Part shown: one piece after another, positions 1 to 10,915 of the stretch | How positions within the stretch are numbered: the first letter of the stretch is position 1 | Layout: every line of letters begins with the position of its first letter | NCBI RefSeq assembly: GCF_032854445.1 | Contig: NC_088300.1 | Coordinates: forward strand, 50,895,682-50,959,681 | DNA from: Liolophura sinensis | Taxonomy: Eukaryota; Mollusca; Polyplacophora; Chitonida; Chitonidae | Length of the DNA: 64,000 bases | Direction: 5' to 3' | Program-made: the position numbers and the translations under genes | Notes under the pieces: model-generated | The model's database searches: none | What the model was told of the DNA's origin: nothing | What the model saw: the letters and a program-made list of their open reading frames with translations, nothing else

Positions 1-3000
1 TCCGTAAGTAAAGGCAGCCAGACGGATTCCAATGGCACCGGGCCGATGGCCGAATATCACCGCCCCTTTCACCACAGACAATACGGCGTCCAGTGGAGTG
101 ACCACATTCACAGAACGGAAGTTCTTCCGGAACTCCTCTTGGAGAAATGGCGATTCGGAAAACCCACCCACCAGTAAGATGTGGGAAATTCCTCTACACT
201 TGGGATCCGCCATTAGTGTTTCTACATGAGAGATAATTTTCTGAATGGTTGGTTTCATCAACGACTGCATCACTTTACCGCTGATTCTCATCTTGTCACC
301 TGTAAACCGAACATCTTCGGATAACCCAGACTCAGCCACTTGGTCCTCTAACGAGCACTTGCTGTGAGAGCTGAACGTTTCATGTAGAGAAGCCGGCAAC
401 CGGAAGCTGAATTTCTGTTCATCATTACTAGATATCCTCCGTTTATTGATTTCAAATTCTTTCTCAAGATCCAGCCAATCCGATTTGTGGTTTTTGCCGA
501 ACTCCTTCATCACCTTTACGGTAAAAATCTTGAGCAACAGTTCGGTGAACTGGTCGTCTACCTGAGTGCCGCCCCAACCTCCCCCGCTGGCTTTGTGTAG
601 TTCTTTGAGATCCCCGCTTAGCATCACCTCGTGCACTGTCGTGTCCACAGTACCACCTGGGTAAAATGAAACGTTATCAACCAAGTTTAGGCCCATGAGT
701 TACATTCTTTATGTAGATACACGTGTCAAGATGACAGATTCAAAATACACAGTTTCAAAATAATGAGCTTAGCTGAAATAAATGATGTGAGTAAAAGCCC
801 TCTGTCCAAAATTCTGGGAAATGATCTTGTATAGTTCCATCATACCTTTGCTGTTTATTGACGTTGCCCACACCTAGCTTTTGCCGTCAACAGTTCAACA
901 GCCCACACTGTCTACAGTGTGATCATATAACCCCTATCCGATTAATCTCCATTTCTCTACCTATTTTCTGCTAATTAACTGTTCCAAATCAAAGGGTTTC
1001 TGTATTTTTCAAACTTCAATTCCGAGATAAACAGTAACATTATATATGCGTCTATAAACCTATTCAGTATATATAAAATCTATTCAGTATATGCTCTATA
1101 AGGCACAAGCGAATACAACTGATTTTCTGTCAATGATCAATATCTTGTAAATTGACTTCTTCGGCGTAGTATATAGCTTCATCGCCATGGTTGTTAATTC
1201 TAATGAATAATAATTTAAACTTGTGAATATCCAGGCAGGAGGCAATATGGAAAGTTCATGTACTAGATGAACAGTTACCACTTCATCTGCATAAATACGT
1301 AATTGTCATCAATCTTCTGAAGCGCGTGCAATCATTTCATTGTGCAGTACGATTTGAACAACGACACGATTGAGTACAATGCCGTCAGATCTTATAGAAT
1401 CGTTAAAATAGAAACTGTTTAGATTTAATTCCACGACTAGAATCCCTACGCACATGGCATACGAATGATAATGCGTTTACATTAAGTTAAATACCTCCAG
1501 CGTCCACAACAATGTATCGAGATCCATTCCGCGAGATGTCGCCTGCGTCACAGAATTCGTCATCGGATCGGCTGTTCGCTAATAAGGACTGACAGAAAAT
1601 GGAGGCCGCTTCCGGTTCCAGTGCAATAGCCAGTTGATCTCCAAGTATGCCAGACTGGTTAAAGAAACAAAACATGTAAATATATGCTATCATGTGTTGT
1701 TTAAATGATATCGAAAAGGATTTATCATTGTGAGCATAATTATGAATATGGCAAAAGAATACAATGACTTTTCTTTACGCCTGAGTAAATATCAAGGCTG
1801 AGTGTTAAAACAATAACCCAAGTGAACACCAGCGTTTTGTGTGTAATAGATTATTAACAGTTAATCGGATTATATGATAGAAAATCATAAACATCAAAGA
1901 AACCATTACATGAAAATTTCATCTGGAATTTGTACCTGCATAGCGGCTTTCCTCATGAACTGCTTGGCATCCTCGCCCCATATAGCAGGTACCGTCAGCA
2001 CGTAGTGGATCTCCGAGTCAGCCACTTGCTGCTGAAGGCTTCGTCTGAAATGCTCCTTAAGGTACTGTATTGACATGGCAAATACACTGAGGGCATTCAA
2101 AAGTTGTCCGGACACCGACTCCAGCTCCATAGTCTCACTTATCTGAGGTACAAACAAAAACCAGATAGACTAATGCAGATGTATTATGACAAAAATCAAT
2201 CAATAAAGTGGTATTTTTGTACAAAAGAAATGGTAATTGTAGGAATGGTACGGTACTATCTTATTCGTTAAGCTTATTTACTAGTAAAAATTTTTGAATA
2301 CGGTGTAAAACACCAGTGAAATAAATAAATATTTGCTAGTAAAACAGAGATATAACTGTTAAATTTGCAAGTTAATGTTTCACAAAAGACATGCAATAAT
2401 CTCTGTGTAGATAGGGCAGAAAGTAAAACAGGGGACACAACTTTTGTAACTGATCCTTCGCATTTCAATATACAGGTGACATGTGTACATGTCATGCTCT
2501 TGTATTTGTTGCTTTTTTCCCCCATTAACATTCGTCTATGCCAGTCCTATTAACAATAACAGAGCACACCGCACATTTTCTGTTCATAATCGAAATGTTA
2601 TCTTCAGTACTTATATCCATTATACAAACAGTGCATGCTGAGCGATGGTATATCAGGAATTGTACCATGGGGTATTTCAAGATCCATTGGTATACATCCC
2701 CACTTCTGCAAACGAAAATTTCCATCGTCATCTTGAATTATCGACGTGTATTGTAGTGGTAATAAATAAAGATTTTACACCCAAGGTAGTTTTCGTTTCT
2801 GTGTCTTACCTCAGATTTGTAGAGGCTCATCTTAAATCGACGGAATAACAACCAGTTTTTCTCCTCCTTGTTTTTGGCGAGTTGCGAGTACTTTGTCTCC
2901 GCTTCATATCCGAAACTGTGGAAATGTCCATCCGGGTCAAACAGTACAGATGTCGGGGTTTTGTACGAGGTCTGAAGGTGGTTGTCCCCATCTAACCAAA

Positions 3001-3121
3001 CCTTGTTGGTTGTAATCTTGAGTTTATCAGCCAGAAACTCGTGTTGGAAGGAGAAGGCGTAGCCAGAATATGTTGTACCGATATCAATGGCGACCACGAG
3101 AAGGGGTTTGGACTGGGCCAT
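1..3121 (-). CDS. HSPA12A-like: HSPA12-like HSP70 family protein, copy 1 (3' end outside window)
   Basis: Divergent HSP70-type ATPase of the HSPA12 clan, expected to be cytosolic. Coding exons on the minus strand: exon 1 2810-3121, exon 2 1936-2142, exon 3 1495-1654, exon 4 656 down past base 1. The missing part is about the last 135 residues. All junctions are GT-AG, with frames in phase 0, 0 and 1. Exon 1 holds the phosphate-1 motif (AIDIGTTYSG), exon 2 the TVPAIW block and exon 3 LEPEAA. The phosphate-2 motif DAGGGTVD is assembled across the exon 3/4 junction, and LVGGFSES (adenosine motif) is in exon 4. The start was chosen at MAQSKP because it is conserved in nearly all copies with a good context (acc-ATG-G); an in-frame ATG at 3229 lies in leader sequence. 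The first 3 kb are nearly identical to copy 8. The short intron sequences hold nothing else apart from a SINE tail at 2293-2332. Confidence 0.85.
2293..2332 (+). repeat. SINE 3'-tail relic in intron 1
   Basis: About 40 bp resembling the 3' end of the tRNA-derived SINE found in the spacers (TTGAATACGG-TGTAAAACACC followed by aaataaataaat). It lies in plus orientation inside intron 1. The same relic is at about 9140, 18258, 28206, 37478, 54443 and 63045, so it predates the duplication of the array. Confidence 0.55.
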
Positions 3122-3918
3122 GGTTATCCTGTTTCCTGCCAGGTCAAGGTCCAGGTTAAATTTCAGATTTATCTCTAAGCCGAGCTTCAATTTTGTGATT
3201 AGCCCCAAAGCGATTGTGTAATAATGCATTTAACATGTACTAAATCTGCTGCTGTTATAATTGGGATGGGACAACGGTATTGGCTTCTGGTATTTGCTAA
3301 ACATTGAACTACAGGTGTGAGGTAATACACGTTTGAACAGCAGATCCCAGGACAATAAGTCGATGTTAACGGACACTGATTATAATATATGATTCAACAA
3401 GTATATGTAAGCTATTCATTAATGAGATTTATCTGTCTATCAGATAAGAGTAGTGAAATAAACATGTGAATATTTGCAAATCTGATTAAATTGGGCCAGG
3501 ACCTAAGAATATCTTGATGATACAGCAAAGGCTAGCCGAGCGTATAGGGGAAACCATATTGTGTCCCCCACACACCCTATACGCCCATTCGAACAAGCGA
3601 TCCGGCGGGAAATAACATGTAGTCTCTGAACTGCCCCATTCCAGACCGCTGGGTTCTATATAGGCGGACATAAACCTTGTATACTGGGTAAGTTTTGGCC
3701 TATATAGCAGGTGAAATCTCCCTCGGTAAGCTTGCAGGCCTTGATCGGTACAACGCTGAGCTATACTACATCACTACGCCTGCTCAAGGCTGACAGAGAA
3801 AAGAGTTAGAAACTGAATGTTTGTACTCGACAATCAACTTTTCTCCCAGAAGACTTACAACACTGACACGGTTCTGTGAAGGGGAATTAGTCCGATATCT
3901 GTAATGTCGACAACTCAC

Positions 3919-4030
3919 CTCAAATTGGTCGCCGGCAAGCTAAAGATGGCTGTTTGTGCAGGGTGATTTCTGGCTAAAAGAGCAGGTTGGAGAGACAGAT
4001 GACGTGGCACACCTATAACGAAAGTGAAAG
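3919..4030 (-). other. HSPA12A-like: putative 5' UTR exon of copy 1
   Basis: The minus strand reads AATTTGAG|GTGAGTTG, a near-consensus splice donor, with the exon edge at 3919. The donor and about 110 bp upstream are conserved in copies 1, 2, 3, 4, 5 and 7. The upstream edge and transcription start cannot be placed. In the other copies the matching acceptor is a pyrimidine-rich ...CTCCTCAG about 37 bp before the ATG; copy 1 has lost it. The leader intron in between has no other recognisable content. Confidence 0.5.
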
Positions 4031-4231
4031 TAAAATTGCACACCACTGCCTTCGCCCGGCTTGGCTCTGGGATTTTCCTGGAGTACATCAAGAATCAATA
4101 TAAATAGAAATACAGTTAGCGTTGTACCGTATAAATCTCTACATGCAATGCCAACGTAATCAATCTCTATTATAAATGTCAATTGCTGTTATATGTGCAA
4201 TATGGACAATCATGAATCAGTGAATTCAACG

Positions 4232-4355
4232 AGTTCATGTATTCTGTTACTTAGCTGTGAATATGTGATATCCTGTGTGGTGTTTGCTGAGCATGGTTGG
4301 TAATGTGTCATGTATCGTGTCAGTTGACTGACTAGGTGAAGTATCCTCTCCACTG
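4232..4355. repeat. minisatellite remnant, about 75-bp unit
   Basis: One to two units of the repeat with core ggtgtttgttgagtatg...taatgtgtcatgtatcgtg and tcagttgactg. Other units of the array carry much longer tracts. Confidence 0.6.
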
Positions 4356-4389
4356 ACCTATACATAACCGGAGTAGTGATGACATTTCC

Positions 4390-4446
4390 TGACGTCACAA
4401 CTGTCCAATATTTTTAATATATTGGACAGTTGTAACTGTGACGTCA
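4390..4446. repeat. palindrome flanked by two TGACGTCA sites
   Basis: ACAACTGTCCAATA (4397-4410) is inverted at 4420-4433, with a 9-bp loop. Perfect CRE-type octamers TGACGTCA sit outside it at 4390-4397 and 4439-4446. The structure lies directly at the start of the recombinase fragment. Confidence 0.7.
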
Positions 4447-5071
4447 CACGTACGGACTACTTTTTGTTTGTCAGCAAGCAGGCGACATAACACGATGTTC
4501 GTCCGTGCTGGTCCAGAAAAATCTGTGTCTGCGGACAGTCCGTTCTACCCCTTACCATTTCCCGAATGTCGCCTCAAACCTGATGCAGCTGTGTGGTATT
4601 ACTCCACTCCAATGGGAGAGCATCGTTTGGGAGAGCTAATGAAGAGGGCAGCCGAGGCTGCTGGACTGAAAGGCCAGAAAACTAATCACTCCGTCCGAAA
4701 AAACAACCGTCCAAACTCTTGTAAAATCTGGCGTCGCTCCACATAAAATTATGCAGGTCACCGGACACAAATCCCTTGCTAGCATCCAGGAGTATGATTC
4801 TAAATTAGATCACGTAGAGCAGAAGCAAATGTCGAGTTTACTTCAGGGCAATCGCGCCTTCAGTCAACCATCTCTCGCACTTCCACTCCCTGGCCGGTCA
4901 GTTCAAGTGCACACAAACGAAGTTTTCAGAACTCCGATGCCATCAACTTTTGCACAGAATCCCGTGCATAATCAGCTAACTTTGTCAGCAAACTCTACTT
5001 CTCTTTCGTCCTCATCCTGTAAAGATCACACTAGTCTGTTCGGTGGCGCAGTTTTCAATAAATGCACTTAA
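4438..5071 (+). mobile_element. Crypton-like tyrosine recombinase fragment, copy a
   Basis: Two overlapping reading frames, 4438-4746 and 4751-5071, together resemble the C-terminal part of the Crypton/DUF3504 tyrosine recombinases found in ZMYM/KCTD1-like proteins and in Crypton DNA transposons. Recognisable parts are WYYSTPMGEHRLGELMK, TNHSVRK (the H-x-x-R catalytic box), MQVTGHKSLASIQEYDS (the G-H box and a candidate nucleophilic Tyr) and KQMSSLL. The N-terminal half is absent. A frame change lies between the HSVRK box and the GHK box, so this copy is not functional. An insertion of roughly 1 kb, from about 4390 to 5420 and including the hairpin at 5321-5410, is suggested by spacers that lack all of it. 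Confidence 0.6.
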
Positions 5072-5320
5072 TTTTCACTGAAACGTCTGCATTCCTTTTC
5101 TTTATACTTCTATTTGTAAAATACCGCTTCGGCCACGTGTCCCTGACCCAGTTTTCTGTCAGCCAATGAAAGTGCTCCATTTAGTATTCCATATTCATCC
5201 GCAACCAGCTATCGTCTATTGTTACGCGATATGAAATAATTAGCACGGTTTTACCCAGTTTGTTTAGCGTTCGAGTATATTTACTTACGTTTTTGACAAG
5301 TTGGTGTATAAGAAACAGGT

Positions 5321-5410
5321 TATTGGATTGTATGGTCCTGTATGGACTCGCAAGCTTGCCCCTTTCCTGGGCGCCTAGGATTCGTCCATACAAGACCATA
5401 GAATCCAATA
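5321..5410. repeat. long imperfect hairpin
   Basis: The left arm 5321-5350 (tattggattgtatggtcctg...) is inverted at 5380-5410, giving a stem of about 30 bp with a loop of about 30 bp. It recurs downstream of every recombinase fragment and is missing from spacers without it, so it is probably part of the same insertion. Confidence 0.75.
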
Positions 5411-5784
5411 AGCTATAAATATCAGCCAAAAAGCAAAGCTGTGATTTATCGTCTATTTCACCTCAAGGTAAAAGTAATGCATGTACAATAGCATAAAGGT
5501 ATGAACCCTTTCCATATGCATACTAAGCAATTTAGTACCCAAGAATTTAAGGCAACATTTTTATGTCTCGTTAATGTAATCAAAGGCGTAACTGGATATA
5601 CATAATACACATGGCATAAAAAGCTGGCACCGAAAATCTGAAAACGCTATTTGCAGCACTATCCCATCCCAAAACATCGCTGCAATTTCTATGACTGCTT
5701 TTAGCGTCTCCAAACGCAAATTTCCTAGAGCACCCTTGACGCAATTCTCGTTTTAGTGTTATTTTCTAGAAGTTTTCCGGATAA
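5411..5784. other. spacer, 3' side of insertion
   Basis: Non-coding sequence conserved between units (it starts ccaaaaagcaaagctgtgat). The only notable motif is TTCTAGAAGTTTTC at 5764-5777, which resembles a heat-shock element. No gene is seen. Confidence 0.5.
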
Positions 5785-6040
5785 GATTTATTTACATATT
5801 TGATTGGTGTTTTACGTCGCTCTCAAGAATATTTCAGTTTTCGACGGCGATAAACATTATGGTGTCAGGAAATCGGGCAGAGTCCAGGAGAATCCCACAA
5901 TCACCCGCATGTTGTTTGGAAATTTTCGCACGTGCGGCCATGGAGGAAGCAACCATGAGCTGGACTTGAACAGCGACCACATTGGTAAAAGGGTACTACG
6001 TCTTTTCGCCGCGTTGGCGTGGTAACCACTTCGGCCAACT
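5785..6040 (-). mobile_element. tRNA-derived SINE
   Basis: Read on the minus strand: tRNA-like head (ccgaagTGGTTACCACGCC as box A; gttcaagtcc as box B), a body, then a tail ending ...GGTGTAAAACACCAATCAAATA-type sequence. The tail matches the 3' end of SINEs widespread in bivalve genomes. The family name cannot be fixed from the sequence alone. Confidence 0.7.
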
Positions 6041-6126
6041 GTGCATCTCCAGGCTCTCAGAGTCTTTCTATGGTATATTATACCGTATTCTGTCCATAAA
6101 TTACAAATACAAAATACTACTACTAA

Positions 6127-6430
6127 GAACATCATATTCTTGGTTAGTTGTATATGTTACACATAAGAAATACCAAATCTGTAATGTGTCAACTGAAAAC
6201 ATATATCTTGGGTTTACTTTGAAAGCTTACCTTGTCTAATACTTACTGGCGCAGCAACCATCCGTAACTACGAACATTCTATTTTTAGTTAATTTCATAT
6301 ATTAAACATAAATGATAAACACAGAATGTGCAATATATGTGCCTACTAAAAACAAATATCTTGGGTCTTAATATTTGACAGGATATCCTATCTAATACAT
6401 TTACTGACACACCAACAATCACGTGACACG
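6127..6430. repeat. 3'-flank repeat dimer, about 150-bp unit
   Basis: Two diverged units, starting ttcttggttagttgtatatg (6127) and ttctatttttagttaattt (about 6277). Both run through cataaatgataa, a ...tatcttgggt block and a ...ctaatac-ttactg block. The dimer recurs before every gene of the array. Confidence 0.6.
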
Positions 6431-6623
6431 TCTTGTTAGTTGATGCCTCAAGACCAATTCTTCAGTGAAAGTGATATCAAACATTACAACAGTATTCATC
6501 AACAAAGTTCAGACCCCTTCCGTGTTCACAAAATTAGGTTGGGGTGAGCTGTTCCAAGAGCTCATATTTTTTTTATCTTCAGTCCGCTGTCTGTGGCTCT
6601 GGATAGCATACAGATAGTCTGAC
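6431..6623 (-). other. 3' flank / probable 3' UTR of copy 2
   Basis: Conserved sequence directly after the family stop codon. No canonical AATAAA is visible on the minus strand within about 500 bp. A variant AGTAAA occurs about 220 bp past the stop in the related copy 3. Confidence 0.4.
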
Positions 6624-6830
6624 TTACTTTGTCACAAAGTTAAAGGTAGCGTCGAAGATCTTCCCGGTCGTCTTCTCGTGAGCTTTCACCTTGAGCTCTG
6701 TGCCGCCAACTATAAACTTAACTCCAACTGTACGCTTCTTCTCTCCCGTCAAATCCGGCATGTCTACTGTGAAACTGCCTAATTTAAAACATGAAGGGTC
6801 AGTTGAATATTTGGGTTTCGTCGCCGTGGA

Positions 6831-9800
6831 TTAAAATACTGCAAGTCCCATCGTTGTTTGTCCAGAATAAACCGGGGAAAAGGTCTGCTCTCTACTTTCC
6901 ATACCGTATGGTACTTCTTCGTTCATCGTAACAAATATGTTGAAAATGTTACGGCATAACCTTTTGCCTTCAGCTATGAATAACTTCTCAGGGGCATGAT
7001 CACCATCAATAAAAACTCTTGATGTCCTATTTCCGTAAGTAAATGCGGCAAGGCGGATTCCAATGGTGCCCGGTCGATGGCCGAATATCACCGCCCCTTT
7101 CATCACAGACAGGACGGCGTCTAGAGGAGTGGCCACAGTTACTGACCGGAAGTTCTTCCGGAACTCCTCTTGGAGAAGTGGCGATTCAGAAAACCCACCC
7201 ACCAGTAAGATGTGGGAAATTCCTCTACACTTGGGATCCGCCATTAGTGTTTCTACATGAGTGATAATTTTTTGAATGGTTAGTTTCATCAAAGGCTGCA
7301 TCACTTTACCGCTGATTCTCATCTTGTCACCTGTAAACCGAACATCTTTGGATAACCCAGACTCAGCCACTTGGTCCTCTAACGAGCACTTGCTGTGAAA
7401 GCTGAACGTTTCATGTAGAGAAGCCGGCAACCGGAAGCTGAATTTCTGTTCATCATTACTAGATATCCTCCGTTTATTGATTTCAAATTCTTTCTCAAGA
7501 TCCAGCCAATCCGATTTGTGGTTTTTGCCGAACTCCTTTATCACCTTTACGGTAAAAATCTTGAGCAATAGTTCGGTGAATTGGTCGTCTACCTGAGTGC
7601 CGCCCCAACCTCCCCCGCTGGCTTTGTGTAGTTCTTTGAGGTCCCCAGTGAACATCACCTCGTGCACTGTCGTGTCCACAGTACCACCTGGGTAAAATGA
7701 AACGTTATCAACCAAGTTTAGGCCCATGAGTTACATTCTTTATGTAGATACACGTGTAGGGATGACAGATTGAAGAGAAGCCACACAGTTTCAAAATAAT
7801 GAGCTTAGCTGAAATAAATGATGTGAGTAAAACCCCTGTGTCCAAAATTCTGGGAAATGATCTTGTATAGTTCCATACCTTTGCTGTTTATTGACGTTGC
7901 CCACACCTGGCTTTTGCCGTCAACAGTTCAACAGCCCACACTGTCTACAGTGTGATCATATAACCCCTACCCGATTAATCTCCATTTCTCTACCTATTAA
8001 CTGTCCCAAATCAAAGGGTTTCTGTATATTTCAAACTTCAGTTCCGAGATAAGCAGTTTAAACTTGTGAATGTCCAGGCGGGAGGCAATATGGAGAGTTC
8101 ATGTACTAGATGAACAGTTACCACTTCATCTGCATAAATACGTAATTGTCCTCAGTCCTCTGAAGCGCGTGCAATCATTTCATAGTGCAGTACGATTTGA
8201 ACAACGACACGATTGAGTACAATGACGTCAGATCTTATAGAATCGTTAAAACAAAAATGTTTTAGATTTAATTCCACGACTAGAATCCCTACGCACATGG
8301 CATAAGAATGATAATGCGTTTACGTTCGGATTTAGTCAGGTACCTCCAGCGTCCACAACAATGTATCGAGATCCATTCCGCGAGATGTCGTCTGCGTCAC
8401 AGAATTCGTCATGTGATCGGCTGTTCGCTAATAAGGACTGACAGAAAATGGAGGCCGCTTCCGGTTCAAGTGCAATAGCCAGTTGGTCTCCAAGTATGCC
8501 AGACTGGTTAAAGAAACAAACATGTAAATATATGCTATCATTTGTTGTTTAAATGATATCGAAAAGGGTTTCTTCATTGTGAACATAATTATGAATATGG
8601 CAAAAGAATACAATGACTTTTCTTTACACCTGAGTAAATATCAAGGCTGAGTGTTAAAACAATAACCCAATTGAACACCAGCATTTTGTGTGTAATAGAT
8701 TATTAACAGTTAATCTGATTATATGATAGAAAATCATAAACATCAAAGATACCATTACATGAAAATTTCATCTGGAATTTGTACCTGTAGAGCGGCTTTC
8801 CTCATGAACTGCTTGGCGTCCTCGTCCCATATAGCAGGTACCGTCAGCACGTATTGGATCTCCGAGTCAAGAACTTGCTGCTGAAGGCTTCCACTGAAAT
8901 GTTCCTTAAGGTACAGTATTGACATGGCAAATACACTGAGGGCATTCAACCGTTGTCCGGACACCGACTCCAGCTCCATAGTCTCACTTATCTGAGGTAC
9001 AAAGAAAAACCAGATAGACTAATGCAGATGTATTATGACAAAAATCAATCAATAAAGTGGTATTTTTGTACAAAAGAAATGGTAATTGTAGGAATGGTAC
9101 GGTACTATCTTATTCGTTAAGCTTATTTACTAGTAAATATTTTGAATACGGTGTAAAACACCAGTGAAATAAATAAATATTTGCTAGTAAAACAGAGATA
9201 TAACTGTTAAATTTGCAAGTTAATGTTTCACAAAAGACATGCAATAATCTCTGTGTAGACAGGGCAGAAAGTAAAACAGGGGACACAACTTTTGTAACTG
9301 ATCCTTCGCATTTCCATATACAGGTGACATGTGTACATGTCATGCTCTTGTATTTGTTGCTTTTCTTCTCCATTAACATTCGTCTATGCCAGTCCTATTA
9401 ACAATAACAGAGCACACCGCACATTTTCTGTTCATGATCGAAATGTTATCTTCAGTACTTATATCCATTATACAAACAGTGCATGCTGAGCGATGGTATA
9501 TCAGGAATTGTACCATGGGGTATTTCAAGATCCATGGGTATATATCCCCACTTTTGCAAACGAAAATCATCGTCATCTTGAATTATCGACGTGTATTGTA
9601 GTGGTAATAAATAAAGATTTTACATGCCAGGTAGTTTTTGTTTTTGTGTCTCACCTCAGATTTGTAGAGGCTCATGTTAAATCGACGGAATAACAACCAG
9701 TTTTTTTCCTCCTTGTTTTTGGCGACTTGCGAGTACTTTGTCTCCGCTTCATATCCGAAACTGTGGAAATCTCCATCCGGGTCAAACAGTACAGATGTCG

Positions 9801-9966
9801 GGGTTTTGTACGAGGTCTGAAGGTGGTTGTCTCCATCTGACCAAACCTTGTTGGTTGTAATCTTGAGTTTATCAGCCAGAAACTCGTGTTGGAAGGAGAA
9901 GGCGTAGCCAGAATATGTTGTACCGATATCAATGGCGACCATGAGAAGGGGTTTGGACTGGGCCAT
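6831..9966 (-). CDS. HSPA12A-like: HSPA12-like HSP70 family protein, copy 2 (early stop, 511 aa)
   Basis: Exons: 9655-9966, 8785-8991, 8344-8503 and 7687 down to a TAA at 6831-6833. The lysine codon at residue 512 (LAVYK in its sisters) is TAA here, so the product would be 511 residues instead of 580. The remaining frame, 6624-6830, is otherwise intact to the usual FNFVTK stop, so the change looks recent. The ATPase motifs are complete (D13-x-G-T-T, TVPAIW, LEPEAA, DAGGGTVD, LVGGFSES). Residues about 446-510 (NRTSRVFIDGDHAPEKLF...) differ strongly from the other copies (IRSLSTFVDGEHDPDKLI...), which suggests conversion from an unseen paralogue. Exons 1-3 and their introns are closest to copy 7. 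It may be a pseudogene or may encode a protein shortened by 69 residues. Confidence 0.75.
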
Positions 9967-10795
9967 GGTTACCCGGTTTACTGCCAGGTCAAGGCTATGT
10001 CAACTGAGGAGAGAGGACTGCTCAAACCTAAATTTCAGATTTATCTCTAAGCCGAGCTTCAATTTTAATTTGTAATTAGCCACAAAGCGATAGTGTAATA
10101 ATGCATTAAACATGCACTAAATCTGCTGCGGTTATAATTGGCATGGGACAACAATATTGGCTTCTGAGGTTTGCTAAACATTTAACTACAGGTGTGAGGT
10201 AATACACGCTTGAACAGCAGATCCCAGGACAATAAGTCGATGTTAACTGACACTGATTATAATATATGATTCAACAAGTATATGTAAGCTATTCATTAAT
10301 GCCATTTATCTGTCTATCAGATAAGAGTAGTGAAATAAACATGTGAATATTTGCAAATCTGATTAAATTGGGCCAGGACCTAAGAATATCTTGATGATAC
10401 AGCAAAGGCTAGCCGAGCGTATAGGGGAAACCATATTGTGTCCCCCACACACCCTATACGCCCATTCGAACAAGCGATCCGTCAGGTAATAACATGTAGT
10501 CTCTGAACAGACCCATTCCAGACCGCTGGGTTCTATATAGGCGGACATAAACCTTGTATACTGGGTAAGTTTTGGCCTATATAGCACGTTAAATCTCCCT
10601 CGGTAAGCTTGCAGGCCTTGATCGGTACAACACTGAGCTATACTACATCACTATGCCTGCTCAAGGCTGACAGAGAAAAGAGTTAGAAACTGAATGTTTG
10701 TACTAGACAATCAACTTTTCTCCCAGAAGACTTACAACACTGACATGATTCTGTGAAGGGGAATTAGTCCGATATCTGTAATGTCGACAACTCAC

Positions 10796-10915
10796 CTCAA
10801 ATTGGTCGCCGGCAAGCTAAAGATGGCTGTTTGTGCAGGGTGATTTCTGGCTAAATGAGCAGGTTGGAGAGACAGATGACGTGGAACACCTATAACGAAA
10901 GTGAAAGTACGATTG
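10796..10915 (-). other. HSPA12A-like: putative 5' UTR exon of copy 2
   Basis: Conserved donor ...TTTGAG|GTGAGTTG on the minus strand, with the edge at 10796. The matching acceptor before exon 1 ends at 10004 (CTCCTCAG|TTGACATAG). The upstream edge is unknown. Confidence 0.5.

Noticed and set aside
3122-3229. Upstream in-frame ATG extending copy 1 (and similarly copies 4 and 7)
   Set aside because: It is not conserved in all copies and lies across the leader splice acceptor. MAQSKP has the conserved start context.
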